A stretch of DNA of 64,000 bases, taken from NCBI GenBank assembly GCA_963576565.1, contig OY755047.1:26109171-26173170 (forward strand). Direction: 5' to 3'. The position numbers and the translations under genes were made by a program. The DNA is from Aspidapion aeneum (Eukaryota; Arthropoda; Insecta; Coleoptera; Brentidae). The notes beneath the pieces are model-generated. The model had not been told where the DNA came from. It did not search any database and saw only the letters and a list, made by a program, of their open reading frames with translations. How positions within the stretch are numbered: position 1 is the first letter of the stretch; each line of letters opens with the position of its first letter. This document shows positions 54,711 to 64,000 of this stretch, piece by piece.

Positions 54711-57700
54711 GTGTCTTATGATAGCTTCTTAATCTCTATCAGTAAAACACATGCTAAGCTGTCTGGAACAACCCAATTCTTCATCTAATCAGGAGTTTTC
54801 AAAGTTGGCTTGACATCATCACTTCCTGAATAAGTCTAAGGTCCCATCTACATAAGACCGATGATTGGTCAAGTCCGATCGTTTGTACAGGGTAAAATAT
54901 TCAAAGGAATGTACTAGTACTAGTACTCCATAAATTTGTAAAAAGTTTCAATAAGCATGAGCGCCAAACTGCATTTTAGAGGCGTGTGATTAAGATTAAA
55001 TATTTTTTTATTGTAAGCTTTAAGCTAGAGAGGCACTTCTAAAAAAAAATTGCAATATATTTTGGCCCTTTATGACGGGGTAGTTTTTGCAAGGTTTGGG
55101 GATGTTTTTGAAATATTTTTCTTTTGGTTTTTTTTAAACGTGGGTTTTTCTTTCGACAACTACACATTTATTTTCATACTAAACGTACCCTTAGAGCAAG
55201 GGTTCTCAAGAAAATTGTTGATGATAAAATATAATCATAAATTCTTTATTCATTATTATTATTGTAAAGCGTGTCATAGAAATGGGGTACAATATTTAGG
55301 GGAGAATATAGTACCCCTTAGATTGATAAAACAAAACTCAAGATTTAACATAACCTACTCTAAGCTAACCTAGGCTAACTTCCTTCATATGCTTTTGACC
55401 CATGTTTCTAGGAACTTTTGTTTATCAGTTTGAGGAGTACTATCACCACATATTTTACCCCATTTCGATGACACCCTGTAAATTAAAAATTTAGCATCCT
55501 GCTCTTGCCGCTTTATGCGTAAAAATGACAACAGAGTATAAAAAAGAAAACGAAACTCCAGAAGGATTTATGGATGCGTTTATCCTCTACATCTATAAAA
55601 GCCAATAAAATGTGCTTTGGTCATCCTTTATTCAAATTCACGAGCAGATCTTTTACCAATATTTAGGTTTAGTTCAAAGCCAGAGCGATATTTTTCTTTA
55701 CCACGTGTGATTCTGTTTTACATACATTAAAGAAAAAAATAAACAAACCTCCCTAAAATCCGCAACTGATGATCCGTGGCGCTCATGCGAAAAAGTTCCT
55801 TTACATAATGTCTTCGACTAAAACTGATCAACCGCAAACGCACCGATGATTATAAGACACAATTTTAATAAAAGATAGGGCGGATCGTTCAGTATTTAAA
55901 ATGGTTGGGAGTCATGAACAAAGGTAAAAAAAAGGAAAACTAAAGAAATTCGATAAAAAAATAATTCGAAAGATATACGGACCTGGGACCCGTATGAGAA
56001 CAATAACAAATATAAAGCCCTAATTAAAAATCACAATTATCAAGCTGATAACAGAACTACTAAAATAATTGAAGATTAAAAGCTAGACAACGCAAGATCC
56101 AGAGAAAAAGTTTATAGAGACAACTTACAAGTTTTGGTAAAGGTTTAAGAGTCATATGAGTACAAATTAGGAAGATAGTTACCAAAAGAAATCCAGAAGG
56201 GTAGTCGAAAAGATAGAAGCTTATAAATAGCTGTAGTTATTAAAGAAGATTAATATCTGAATCACAGTTGTCGCTTTTATGTTTGAGCTTAAGCATTAGT
56301 CACTGGAATGGAATTTTTCGATTGAGTTGGACACGGGATTAATACGCCATTCGAGTGAAACAAAATAGTTTACCCGTTAAGGACAAATTTCTTTAATTTT
56401 TATGCTGAATAAAGCCGCAGTCCACCTGTTCATATGCCTCTATTTTTAAAAATAGTTTCTAAACGGCAATCTCTTTTACAGTGTTTATATGCTTTAGACA
56501 CGCGACGATCAGACGGAGCTATTTTTACCTGTTTTAAGTCAGCTAGAATTTTTATATTCAAGCCTGAAAAATAACAACGTATTCAATATGAATAAAAAGC
56601 CAAGTCCTCCTTAAGTCAAGTCTCTTACACCAGCTGCACACTTGCGTATGCAAATATTCGCAGTTTATTTTTCGTGATTAACGATAATACCTGTTTAGTT
56701 TGAGCTTAATTTCAGCAATATAATACAGAAATAGACGTCAAATAAATTCGCGAATTTATTCATGAATTTATTCACGCAATTAGAACATGCTCTAATTTTT
56801 ACCAAATTTGAAGTCAAATTTTCACAGAATACAAAAACAACCCTTTTTATTTTCAACAAAAGCAGCAAAATTTGGTTTTTGTTTTTTGGGGTTTGATATA
56901 TTGTTAGCAAAATTTTAATCACAGAACACCAACATTTTAATTTATGAAAAATTCCAAACAAATTACTGCCAGTAACAAACTAGTAAACATAAATAAATCA
57001 ACTGACAACTGCCTTCTTAGATAAATGACAGACAAATCCACTGGTATTGTTGTCATGAAAATAGCCTTGCTTAAATTGAAGAATTAATCCATGAAGAAAT
57101 CCACGGATTAATTTTCAGGTATTATTCGAGGGAAGAAAAGCGCGAGTATTAATTTGAGGATACAAAAAGTTAAAGAACCACTAAAGGATTCTAGTTATGT
57201 AATGAACTATCTTATCTTCGGTACGCGGAGAATACTGCTAAGGCTCGACCAATGTTGCGATAGCAAATGCGGTGGCGACTCATCACAGCTGTGGAAAATA
57301 ATGTTCTAACTCATACCTAATTGCCACGATAATCTAGAACACTCACCGAGAGAGTATGCCCTTTATAATCGATGATTTTTGGGAAGACCTTTAAATTTTG
57401 CTTAATTAATAATAAAATGGAAAACAAAATACACCTTTCGCAATTAACTATCAAAACTAATTATTTCCTGAAAATGATATTTTACAAGGAATACTAAAAG
57501 ATCGTGCAATGGAGGTCAAAAGAATACACAAAAGCATAAAGAAAACGATGGATAAATGATATATAGAACGGAATTAAGGACAAGAATTACTAAAATAACA
57601 ATCAGCCGTACAATAAAACAATTATTCTAACGGAGCACCCCTTTAATCACTTATTTTATAAACCTCTATCCCTATATAGGGCGGTTAAATATAGCAAAAC

Positions 57701-57934
57701 TGATTTACTAAGTACATAAATTAATTAATGTGAAACTTCCGCTTTCCAATTAGCGCGCCCCTGTGTAAATCCCAAAAAAAGCCGCACGTTTTCTTTTATC
57801 AATGTCCAGCACGGGCGATGGTTAACATGGGTTTAACGTTTCCTGTTAAAACCATTTCCTTTTTCGTCCACCAGTTACTTCCAGCAGACTACTCATTTTT
57901 GAATTTGTTTTTTATATAAAAAACTAAGGGTTAA
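54711..57934. other. No recognised gene
   Basis: Three kilobases of AT-rich sequence. The longest frame is 107 codons (55050-55373), rich in Phe and of random appearance. I found no element ends, ribozyme motifs or RNA genes. Confidence 0.4.
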
Positions 57935-58547
57935 TTTAATTATAATGATGATGATTGATTCATATGTAAGTGGACTTTCCAGCCCTTCCACTGCGACCAC
58001 CAGTGTCTATTGTAGCACACTTTTGAGTGGTTTCTCACCACTGTATGCCTAATCCTCCAAAAAGGCCGGCTATCAATTTTGGTGAGACTGTTCAGATCTT
58101 CTGAGTCAATCTCAGGTTTACTGAAAGTGTTCTGACGTAAACGTGGAATAGCCGGACATTTGCACAGTACATGTCTGACATTCACTCTCTTCTGTGCATG
58201 GGCACTCTCAGTCGACAGTGACTCTTAAAAAGACCAGTCACATACGTATCTCCAGTCTGGTAAGTCCAATGATCCTCCTGGCTCTGTTTCTACAAGGTCA
58301 TTTAATGAACTCTTTAGAGTGACCCAGTTCTGATATATTTACCCAGTACTGTTGGAAGCTATTCTCTATCCATAATAATAATATGGTTGATTTAGCAGCA
58401 TTGTATGATATCCCCAAGACTGGTTCGGGGCCGAAAAATTCGGCAATGCTGCTTCCCTCGCTGCTTGGCCTGCGGCCTCATTTCCCTCGTGCCCAGAGTT
58501 CCCTGGTATCCATACTAACGACACATTGTTAGCGCTACCAAGCGCAT
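57935..58547 (-). pseudogene. LINE RNase H and C-terminal fragment, copy 2
   Basis: Homologous to 52195-52826 over its full length: VSLVWIPGNSGHEGNEAAG, then the SSLCRAPLHL-type region and HVLCKCPAIPRLRQN. The ADRAA motif is AGQAA here and part of the Cys cluster region is deleted. It ends at the 5' side at the same place (GCGCTACCAAGCG) as copy 1, and directly abuts an RT fragment on the plus strand. Confidence 0.7.
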
Positions 58548-58548
58548 T

Positions 58549-59348
58549 CAGCTAATGCAGGTTTTAGCTACTTTGGAAATCCCTTCAAAATACATTAGAC
58601 CTATCAACGCTTCTATTCAGGGTTCCAAAGCTGTAGTCAGAATAAGCAACCAGTTTTCAGAGCTAGTTTGTGTAACTTCAGAAGTAAGGCAGAAAGATGC
58701 GTATTCATTACTGTTTAGTATGGCCCTTAAAGCTCCTGCTTTGACTATTGACATAAGCGGATATATTGGCACCAAATCAACGCTGGTTACGCAGATGATA
58801 TTGCTGTTCATAGTAGAGACAAAAGATCTTTAACCAAAACTGTAAAAGTGCTTGATATAGAAATCAAAAAACGAGGACTGGAAATAAATTAGTCAAAAAC
58901 TAAATACATTAACTTCTTAAAAAACAACGAGAGATATGCTCATAATTTTCAAATTGATTATAGTTTCGAGCAAGTGAAAAGGTTTACATACTCGGGAGCC
59001 AACATAAACAACAAAAACTCTATCACAGGGGAATAAACCAGAGAATAATCAACGGAAACCATGTCTTTTACGCTCCTCTAAAACTGCTCAAGAGAAACAA
59101 GATATCTCAAACAAAAAATCTATACTACAATAATTAGACCGGTAGTGACATATGGGTGCGAATCATGGACAATTACAAAAGCGAATGAAGAACAATTAAA
59201 AGAAAAATTATTCGTATTATCTTTGGACCAGCTCAAACAGAAGAAAAGTATTGATGGATACGGATGAATTATACATTAGAACAGCTAATAGATGGCGAAA
59301 ACATCTTGAGATTGTACAAAGAATGGATGAACACCAAGAAAAATAACA
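58549..59348 (+). pseudogene. LINE RT, part 1 (interrupted)
   Basis: Reads LATLEIPSKYIRPINASIQG, a FSELVCVTSEVRQKDA block (the GVRQGDxLS motif), MALK, then after a frame change NAGYADDIAVHSRDKRSL with the catalytic YADD at 58788-58799, LEINQSKTKYI, KRFTYSGANI, KNLYYTIIRPVVTYGCESW and a C-terminal region. Stops and frameshifts are frequent. The reading continues across the inserted DNA transposon at 61214. Confidence 0.8.
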
Positions 59349-59712
59349 GGGCGATTCCACAGAAAGTGGTCCTAAGCGGATATGTTTAAAACGTTTCTAT
59401 AGGTTATCAAAATTAGTCCTAAATTAAAGCCAACACTTCTTAGCTTATGACCTTGAGTAAGGATTTCATATAGTTTTTCTATTTTCTTAAAAAATCAGAA
59501 GACAAAAGCATTAAACTAATTTATATAAAAATATCCATTATTTTAGCTTAAAGATAAACATCTCAAAAAACTGTTTTTTCTTAAGCTTTTGATATTAAAC
59601 AATAATTGAACCATACCGTAGTACCATACACAACAAATGTACAAATTTTCATGCCAAAGTTCGCTTGTTTGTACTTGGTTCAGCCTAAAAATACATGGCA
59701 TGATAAACTGTT

Positions 59713-59726
59713 GTCACACACGTAAC
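59713..59726 (+). promoter_or_regulatory. Subterminal 14-mer GTCACACACGTAAC, copy 1
   Basis: First of six exact copies within the transposon; others at 59881, 60795, 60817, 61008 and 61187. The last is 1 base from the right inverted repeat. Probably a transposase-binding site. Confidence 0.55.
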
Positions 59727-60227
59727 GAAAACAGAAATAAAAATGTATAACTCGGAAAATAGGCATTATTTAAACGAAATTTTTCTTGTCGAAAGCCAAC
59801 ACATTTATGAGATACCAGAAACAAAATTTAAAAAAATTGCATGTTATATAAGTTTTTTTTTTATCAACAGAAATAAATCTGTCACACACGTAACGAATAT
59901 ATTAACTTTTGCAATAAAATGCAAAATTTTCTAAGTAATAATTTTGTTTATTCAGTTTCTTTGAGTAATTCTAAAAGGAATAGTTTGTAAAGTCATTGGC
60001 GTAAATAAAAAACAAAATAATTACATTATTCGTTGTGTTCATCTGCGGAATGCTACTAGACCTAATAATGTTATTCCAGTAAGGCCTAAATTGGGCCCTT
60101 ACTTCTACAAATAACACTGTCGAATTTCAACAAAGTTGTGTAAAATTTACTTAGTACATGGTAACATTCTTATGAAAAAATTATATTTACAAAAAGGTCA
60201 TCTTGAAATCTATACATTTTTAGACCT

Positions 60228-60545
60228 ATGTTTATAAGAACCTCTCTTATAAGAGAAAACTTTTTGATATGCTCCGACACAAAAGAAAAGACTAAAAATA
60301 CCATATTTGTATTTGCTAATAAGTTGTTTAAGATAATTTTTACAGAAGGTCAAAAGGAAGATGTGATCATTTTTAGTGATGGACCATCATCGGAATTCAA
60401 AAATAAATACTTCCATTTTTAAAAGACAAATTTTATGTTAATTTTACATTGGAAGTGTTTTTCCACAAGCCACGGTGTAGTAGACGGTATAGGACGACGC
60501 GTAGAATCTTTGGTTTGGCAACTATCTCAATCTAAAGATTAAAAA
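60228..60545 (+). pseudogene. Transposase remnant in the DNA transposon
   Basis: Open for 64 codons with VIIFSDGPSSEFKNKYF, which probably includes a catalytic Asp, then a stop and a second segment FSTSHGVVDGIGRRVESLV in another frame (60450-60530). The intact family has a GKG after TSH; here a deletion leaves GVV. This is the only recognisable protein piece of the element. Confidence 0.6.
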
Positions 60546-60794
60546 TTGGTAGTCCAAAATTTGCTCGACTTTTATAAACCTGCATCAAGTGTTTAAAATC
60601 AACTTCTTTATGAAGACAACAACAGCAGATTACCATTTATAAAACTAAATAGGCATAACCCATAAAATTTGAGTAAGAAGTTATTTGGTCAAGTAATTAT
60701 GAAGTTTAAAAAAAAATATCCTTTTTAGTTGTCTAGCTATAGTTCTTTTTAAAAATAAAGACTATTAGCTGTTACTTTCTGTATTTTTTCATTA

Positions 60795-60830
60795 GTCACA
60801 CACGTAACACGTTGCTGTCACACACGTAAC
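60795..60830 (+). promoter_or_regulatory. Paired subterminal 14-mers, copies 3 and 4
   Basis: GTCACACACGTAAC at 60795-60808 and again at 60817-60830, 22 bp apart, about two helical turns, which places both on the same face of the DNA. Confidence 0.5.
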
Positions 60831-61186
60831 TCACTTTTAAGTTTATAAATAAAATAAAAAAATGCATAAAGGCGCATTTAAATATAAATCTTATTGTACA
60901 AAATATTTCCAAGTATTAATTAAAAAATAAAAGTTGAATTAAGTATTTGGCAGTTCGCAGAAAATTTGTAAAATACCCAAAACACATTATTCTGTAAAGA
61001 AGTAAATGTCACACACGTAACGAATTTTTATAATCTTATAAGTAAATTAATATTTTTCAAACAGTGATTCTTTTGGCGTTAACGTAAGCAAAACTAACAA
61101 CTTAACCCAGCAAAATTACATTTAATAATTACGATGTGTTTTTGTTGGGTTTAAAAGCAACAATTCTAAAAAAAATAAGTCTGAAT

Positions 61187-61200
61187 GTCACACACGTAAC
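61187..61200 (+). promoter_or_regulatory. Subterminal 14-mer, copy 6, next to the right end
   Basis: GTCACACACGTAAC one base inside the right terminal inverted repeat. The left terminus has no copy at the equivalent place, so the ends are asymmetric. Confidence 0.5.
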
Positions 61201-61213
61201 GGTGGAATCACCC

Positions 61214-61315
61214 AACAAAGCTAGACTTGCAGGAAGGATAACGGTAGAAGAATCATGCCAGAGGGCAGAATGGAAGGCTCTGGCTAATCAGGCTAAAACC
61301 CACCATGGGTTGTAA
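61214..61315 (+). pseudogene. LINE C-terminus, part 2
   Basis: Continues the interrupted LINE: KARLAGRITVEESCQRAEW then KALANQAKTHHGL and a stop at 61313-61315. The ending xxWxxLxxQAKTHxGL is the usual C-terminus of this LINE type, which supports the excision model of the transposon. Confidence 0.75.
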
Positions 61316-61634
61316 GGCAATTTAAAAAAAAAATATTTAAATCGAGGAATCACTGTCCTAATAGGTAGGTGTCCAAAGAGGGCGAAAAGCATTTGATATC
61401 GTTGTGTGTAAGAAAATATAATAACAAATGGCTCGCACGTAATTTATCACAGCAAAAGCAAAAACTACGGATCAACAGCGTTATTAGTTACGCCTGTGTT
61501 TTTTTACTTAAGTATGTTTGAACTGGGAACTAGGATTATTTTGGAAAAATAACCATTTAATTATATGGTACCGAATAAAATATTTTTGTTAATTTGAAAT
61601 TAAATATAAGTAACATTGTGTGTTTAGAAATAAA
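61316..61634. other. No recognised gene
   Basis: Gap between the LINE end and the Penelope-like insertion. The last ~26 bases in complement (TTTTATTTCTAAACACACAA) resemble 62660-62680. Confidence 0.4.
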
Positions 61635-61662
61635 ATTTCGGACTTCCATTGTCTTTATTTAT
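61635..61662. repeat. 28-bp direct repeat, left
   Basis: ATTTCGGACTTCCATTGTCT plus TTATTTAT is repeated exactly at 62621-62648. It brackets the truncated Penelope-like copy and is best read as its target-site duplication. Confidence 0.8.
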
Positions 61663-61669
61663 TTTAAAA

Positions 61670-61712
61670 CACGACGTTTCGGTTAGTAAGTATCTCTAAC
61701 CGTTATCAAGTG
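61670..61712 (-). ncRNA. Degenerate Penelope hammerhead-like motif
   Basis: Minus strand: ACAC (helix I), TTGATAA in place of CUGANGA, a perfect 7-bp helix II CGGTTAG / CTAACCG with a 9-base loop, GAAAC, GTC, and GTGT (helix I). Hammerheads are known in the terminal repeats of Penelope-like elements. Here C3 is T and G8 is A, which should abolish or greatly reduce cleavage, so this is a relic or a non-cleaving variant. Confidence 0.5.
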
Positions 61713-61744
61713 TGAACTAAACATTCTAGTCTCTAGGCTACTAC

Positions 61745-62620
61745 TTATACTACTTGGTGTGCAGTCAGGTGTGACGGCCCGCCCCCTTTTTTAATCCTAA
61801 GACGCCTGTTTTCCTTAAGGAGTGGTTTCCATATGTTTAGTATGTCCGTGCTTGGTTGACTGAAAACTTCTTTATTCTGCATTATATACGCAGCTTCAAT
61901 AAACTTTCGTTTTCGCCAATGCGACTCCTTATGTAAAACTTTAGCTTCTGACCACTGAATCCTGTGATCATTTGACCAAGCATGATCTGCTAAACCGGAT
62001 TTTTCAATATCCCCTAATTGGGTACTTTTTAGATGTTCATTTACTCTAACCTGAAGAGGGCGTTTCGTTTCACCTACATATGATTTACCACACTCACACG
62101 GGATTTGGTAAATACATTCCTTATTATTTGAGGGATTGTCTGGTTTTGTTTTGGTTACAAAACTTCTTATCGTATTTCCCGAAGAAAATACTGTTTTTAT
62201 ATTATAGTGTTTAGCTATTCGTCTTATGTTTTCTGAAATCCCTTGAACATATGGAATGTTAATAACACCTAACGGATTATTATTTTGAGAATTTGGTACA
62301 TTTAGTTTGTTTTTAATTTTAAATATCGTTGAGTTTATTAATTTCTCGGAATAACCATTCTGTTGTAAGTCCTTTTTAATGTTGTTAATTTCTGTGGTTA
62401 ATTCTTCATTATTACTACAAATATTTACGGCTCTTAAATACAAACTTCTTATAACTCCTTGTTTTGTTGCAACAGAATGATTAGACTTAAAATTTAGGTA
62501 CTGTCCCGTGTGTGTAGGTTTCCTATATACAGTGGTTTGAATGTTTCTGTCTAATCGTTTGACAAGAACATCCAAAAAAGGTAAGGCCGAATCTTTTTCA
62601 ATTTCCATGGTGCACTTGCC
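61745..62620 (-). pseudogene. Penelope-like RT thumb + GIY-YIG endonuclease
   Basis: Open frame of 296 codons including five or six from the flank. Residues ~13-55 (LPFLDVLVKR, TVYRKPTHTGQYLNFKSNH) are the end of a Penelope-type RT. After a linker, residues 174-260 form a GIY-YIG nuclease: IYQIPCECGKSYVGET in the GIY-YIG position, R197 and H201 in QVRVNEH, and E247 in KFIEAAYI. A CxC pair precedes the YVG motif, as in Penelope-type endonucleases. The frame is undamaged to its stop at 61745, but the RT fingers and palm are missing. The apparent start ATG at 62635 belongs to the target-site duplication, not to the element. Confidence 0.85.
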
Positions 62621-62648
62621 ATTTCGGACTTCCATTGTCTTTATTTAT
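62621..62648. repeat. 28-bp direct repeat, right
   Basis: Exact copy of 61635-61662, followed by an (AAT)n run at 62649-62660. Confidence 0.8.
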
Positions 62649-62690
62649 AATAATAATAATTTTATTTCTACACAATCATTGTCTACGAGT

Positions 62691-64000
62691 TTCAAACAAA
62701 GAGTTGAAGAACGGTACGGACCCGGAATCAACAATCTATTCAGAGGCTACGAGAAGACCAAACTTAAAGTGATAAAGGAAGAAGAACACATTTCATTCTT
62801 GTGCGAGGCGCGCGACAGTGGTATCATTCCGGTTGGTTTCCGCCTAAAAGCCAACTTTTCGGGAGTGAGAACGAAGAAGATCTTAGAGAAGACAAGCCAA
62901 GCACTAATCCGATCCCAAATCAGTTACCATCGATGGAGAAAAGCCAACTTCAACGCCGACATGGAGGAGCGATTTGACGAAATTAGACGACGCACATGGG
63001 AGGAAGACTACGAACCGATACTGAGTAAAATTGACAGTACGTGCAACAGAGAACGACACAAGATACGATCAACTCACCGAGAAAAACTCAAGAAACTACA
63101 GACACGTACTCAAGATAGAACAGACTCAACAACACCAAGCACTATAGTGAACATCTCCAAAAGGACTCTGAGCACCAACGAAGAATTGGTACTCAGTAAG
63201 GGACTTAAGTTCGCCATTGCACCGGCACAGACACCGACACTGGAAATTATTGCAGCAATAGAGACCGTTAGTCTACCTCAACCCGAAGCTGATGAGTTTC
63301 GCCATAAAGTAAGAACAACGTTGGACAGAAAGAAGCAACAAAAGACAAACATCACCAGTCAAGAACAATGGGCAATCAAGAACCTGCAGGCTGACAAATC
63401 AATCAAGATTCTACCGGCCGACAAAGGAAACGCAACGGTGATCATGGATGTCGAGACTTACGACAAAAAGATCCAAGAAGTTCTGGAGAAAGGAGACTAC
63501 AAGCAACTACCCAAAGACCCAACCACCACCATAGAAGGACGCATCTACAGGACTTTGAAGAAGTATGCTGAAAATATCCCGGACGCTGCTAGATCCCGCC
63601 TCACTCCACACCACAGTAAGGCACCACATTTTTATGGATTACCAAAGATCCATAAGAAGGATATACCACTGCGACCAATTACCAGCTCCAGGGACTCACC
63701 GACCAGCACTTTGTCGAGGTTTTTGTTGGACATAATTCAACCACTACAGGGTAAGTCCGAATCTTTTGTCAAAAACTCGGAACATTTTGTGGAGGTTTTA
63801 AAAGGTATCGAATTAGATCCCGGCGATAGATTTGTAAGTTTTGATGTAGAAAGTCTCTACACCAACGTGCCAATAAATGAGTCACTCAGTATCATTAAGA
63901 ACAAATTACAAACTGATGATACACTTCACGAGAGAACAACGCTATCGGTGGAGGGGGTGATGGATCTTTTGGAGCTCTGTCTCCGTAACTCTTACTTTCA
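62691..64000 (+). CDS. Penelope-like element, N-terminus and RT (runs off the window)
   Basis: The frame from 62691 is open for 436 codons to the window end without a stop. It starts within RVEERYGPGINNLFRGYEK, then HISFLCEARDSGIIPVGF, a basic and coiled-coil-like region, an ADKGNATVIMD block, HFYGLPKIHKKDIPLRPIT (RT finger motif), and SFDVESLYTNVPINE, the first catalytic Asp of the RT palm, at ~63843. No ATG lies upstream in frame close by, so the 5' end may be slightly truncated; the first in-frame ATG is near 62946. Composition is less AT-rich than the surroundings and there are no lesions, so this copy is young. The catalytic YADD region and GIY-YIG domain would lie beyond 64000. Confidence 0.88.

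Larger units (their letters stand above)
59349..61213 (+). mobile_element. DNA transposon with subterminal repeats (Sola/Academ-like?)
   Basis: The ends GGGCGATTCCAC (59349-59360) and GTGGAATCACCC (61202-61213) are 12-bp inverted repeats with one mismatch, flanked by AACA on both sides (59345-59348, 61214-61217). Removing the 1865 bp restores the LINE frame across the join. Inside, the plus strand reads EDVIIFSDGPSSEFKNKYF and, after frame changes, HWKCFSTSHGVVDGIGRRV: the SDGxSSQFKN...FATSHGKGxxDGxGG block of a widespread animal transposase group. Six copies of GTCACACACGTAAC suggest transposase-binding subterminal repeats. A 4-bp duplication suits Sola or Academ; I cannot choose. The transposase is broken. 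Confidence 0.75.
61663..62620 (-). mobile_element. 5'-truncated Penelope-like element
   Basis: A minus-strand copy carrying only the RT thumb, the GIY-YIG endonuclease and the 3' end. It is flanked by a perfect 28-bp direct repeat, and its 5' end is truncated inside the RT thumb. Its 3' end contains a hammerhead-like motif. A second Penelope-like copy lies head to head with it at 62649 onward. Confidence 0.8.

Noticed and set aside
55760..55800. Hammerhead core CTGATGA ... GAAA
   Set aside because: CTGATGATCCGTGG is followed by GCGAAAAAG, but the intervening sequence does not form helix II and no helix I or III is present.

Overview
The window is AT-rich, repeat-dense eukaryotic DNA. An arthropod, most likely an insect, is suggested by mariner, BEL/Pao, Jockey-type and Penelope-like elements and by a tomosyn-like exon with splice signals. 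I cannot decide the order. There is no bacterial-style gene organisation; nearly everything recognisable is a mobile element, a relic of one, or a tandem repeat.

Layout. 0-9 kb: a GC-rich island of unknown nature, a 517-bp tandem duplication, two copies of a tRNA-headed SINE, a Crypton-like fragment, and a decayed spliced gene for a SWIM zinc-finger protein (7.3-8.1 kb). The one likely host-gene piece is a 98-bp minus-strand exon (8919-9016) that reads like the N-terminal part of tomosyn, so much of the window may be intronic. 9-19.7 kb: a LINE fragment, a dead mariner, and a complete, very young BEL/Pao LTR retrotransposon (11627-18948; equal 758-bp LTRs, AATGT target duplication, tRNA-Tyr-type primer site) inserted in an older inverted-repeat element. 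20-24.5 kb: diverged ~600-bp repeats interrupted by 2.2 kb of other sequence. 27.6-30.2 kb: a hAT-like element inside a ~270-325-bp tandem array.

30.66-31.96 kb holds the most interesting feature: 4.7 tandem copies of a 274-bp unit, each complete unit junction carrying a hammerhead self-cleaving ribozyme fold. The array starts at the predicted cleavage position. This is the architecture of a retrozyme, a small non-autonomous retroelement propagated through self-cleaved RNA. A 5'-truncated Jockey copy later landed at its 3' edge.

32-48 kb: degenerate tandem arrays, several dead non-LTR retrotransposon fragments, a long-inverted-repeat element with a nested fold-back, and several MITEs. 48.3-51.9 kb: three mariner copies that arose by tandem duplication of element plus flank. 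52-61.3 kb: two LINE RNase H fragments, and a LINE RT interrupted by a DNA transposon (59349-61213) with 12-bp TIRs, an AACA target duplication and six copies of GTCACACACGTAAC. 61.6-64 kb: two Penelope-like elements head to head: a 5'-truncated GIY-YIG end on the minus strand with a degenerate hammerhead-like motif, and an intact N-terminal/RT reading frame on the plus strand running off the window. Penelope-like elements are the proposed helpers of animal retrozymes, so donor type and dependent type lie in the same window, although no functional link is shown by sequence alone.
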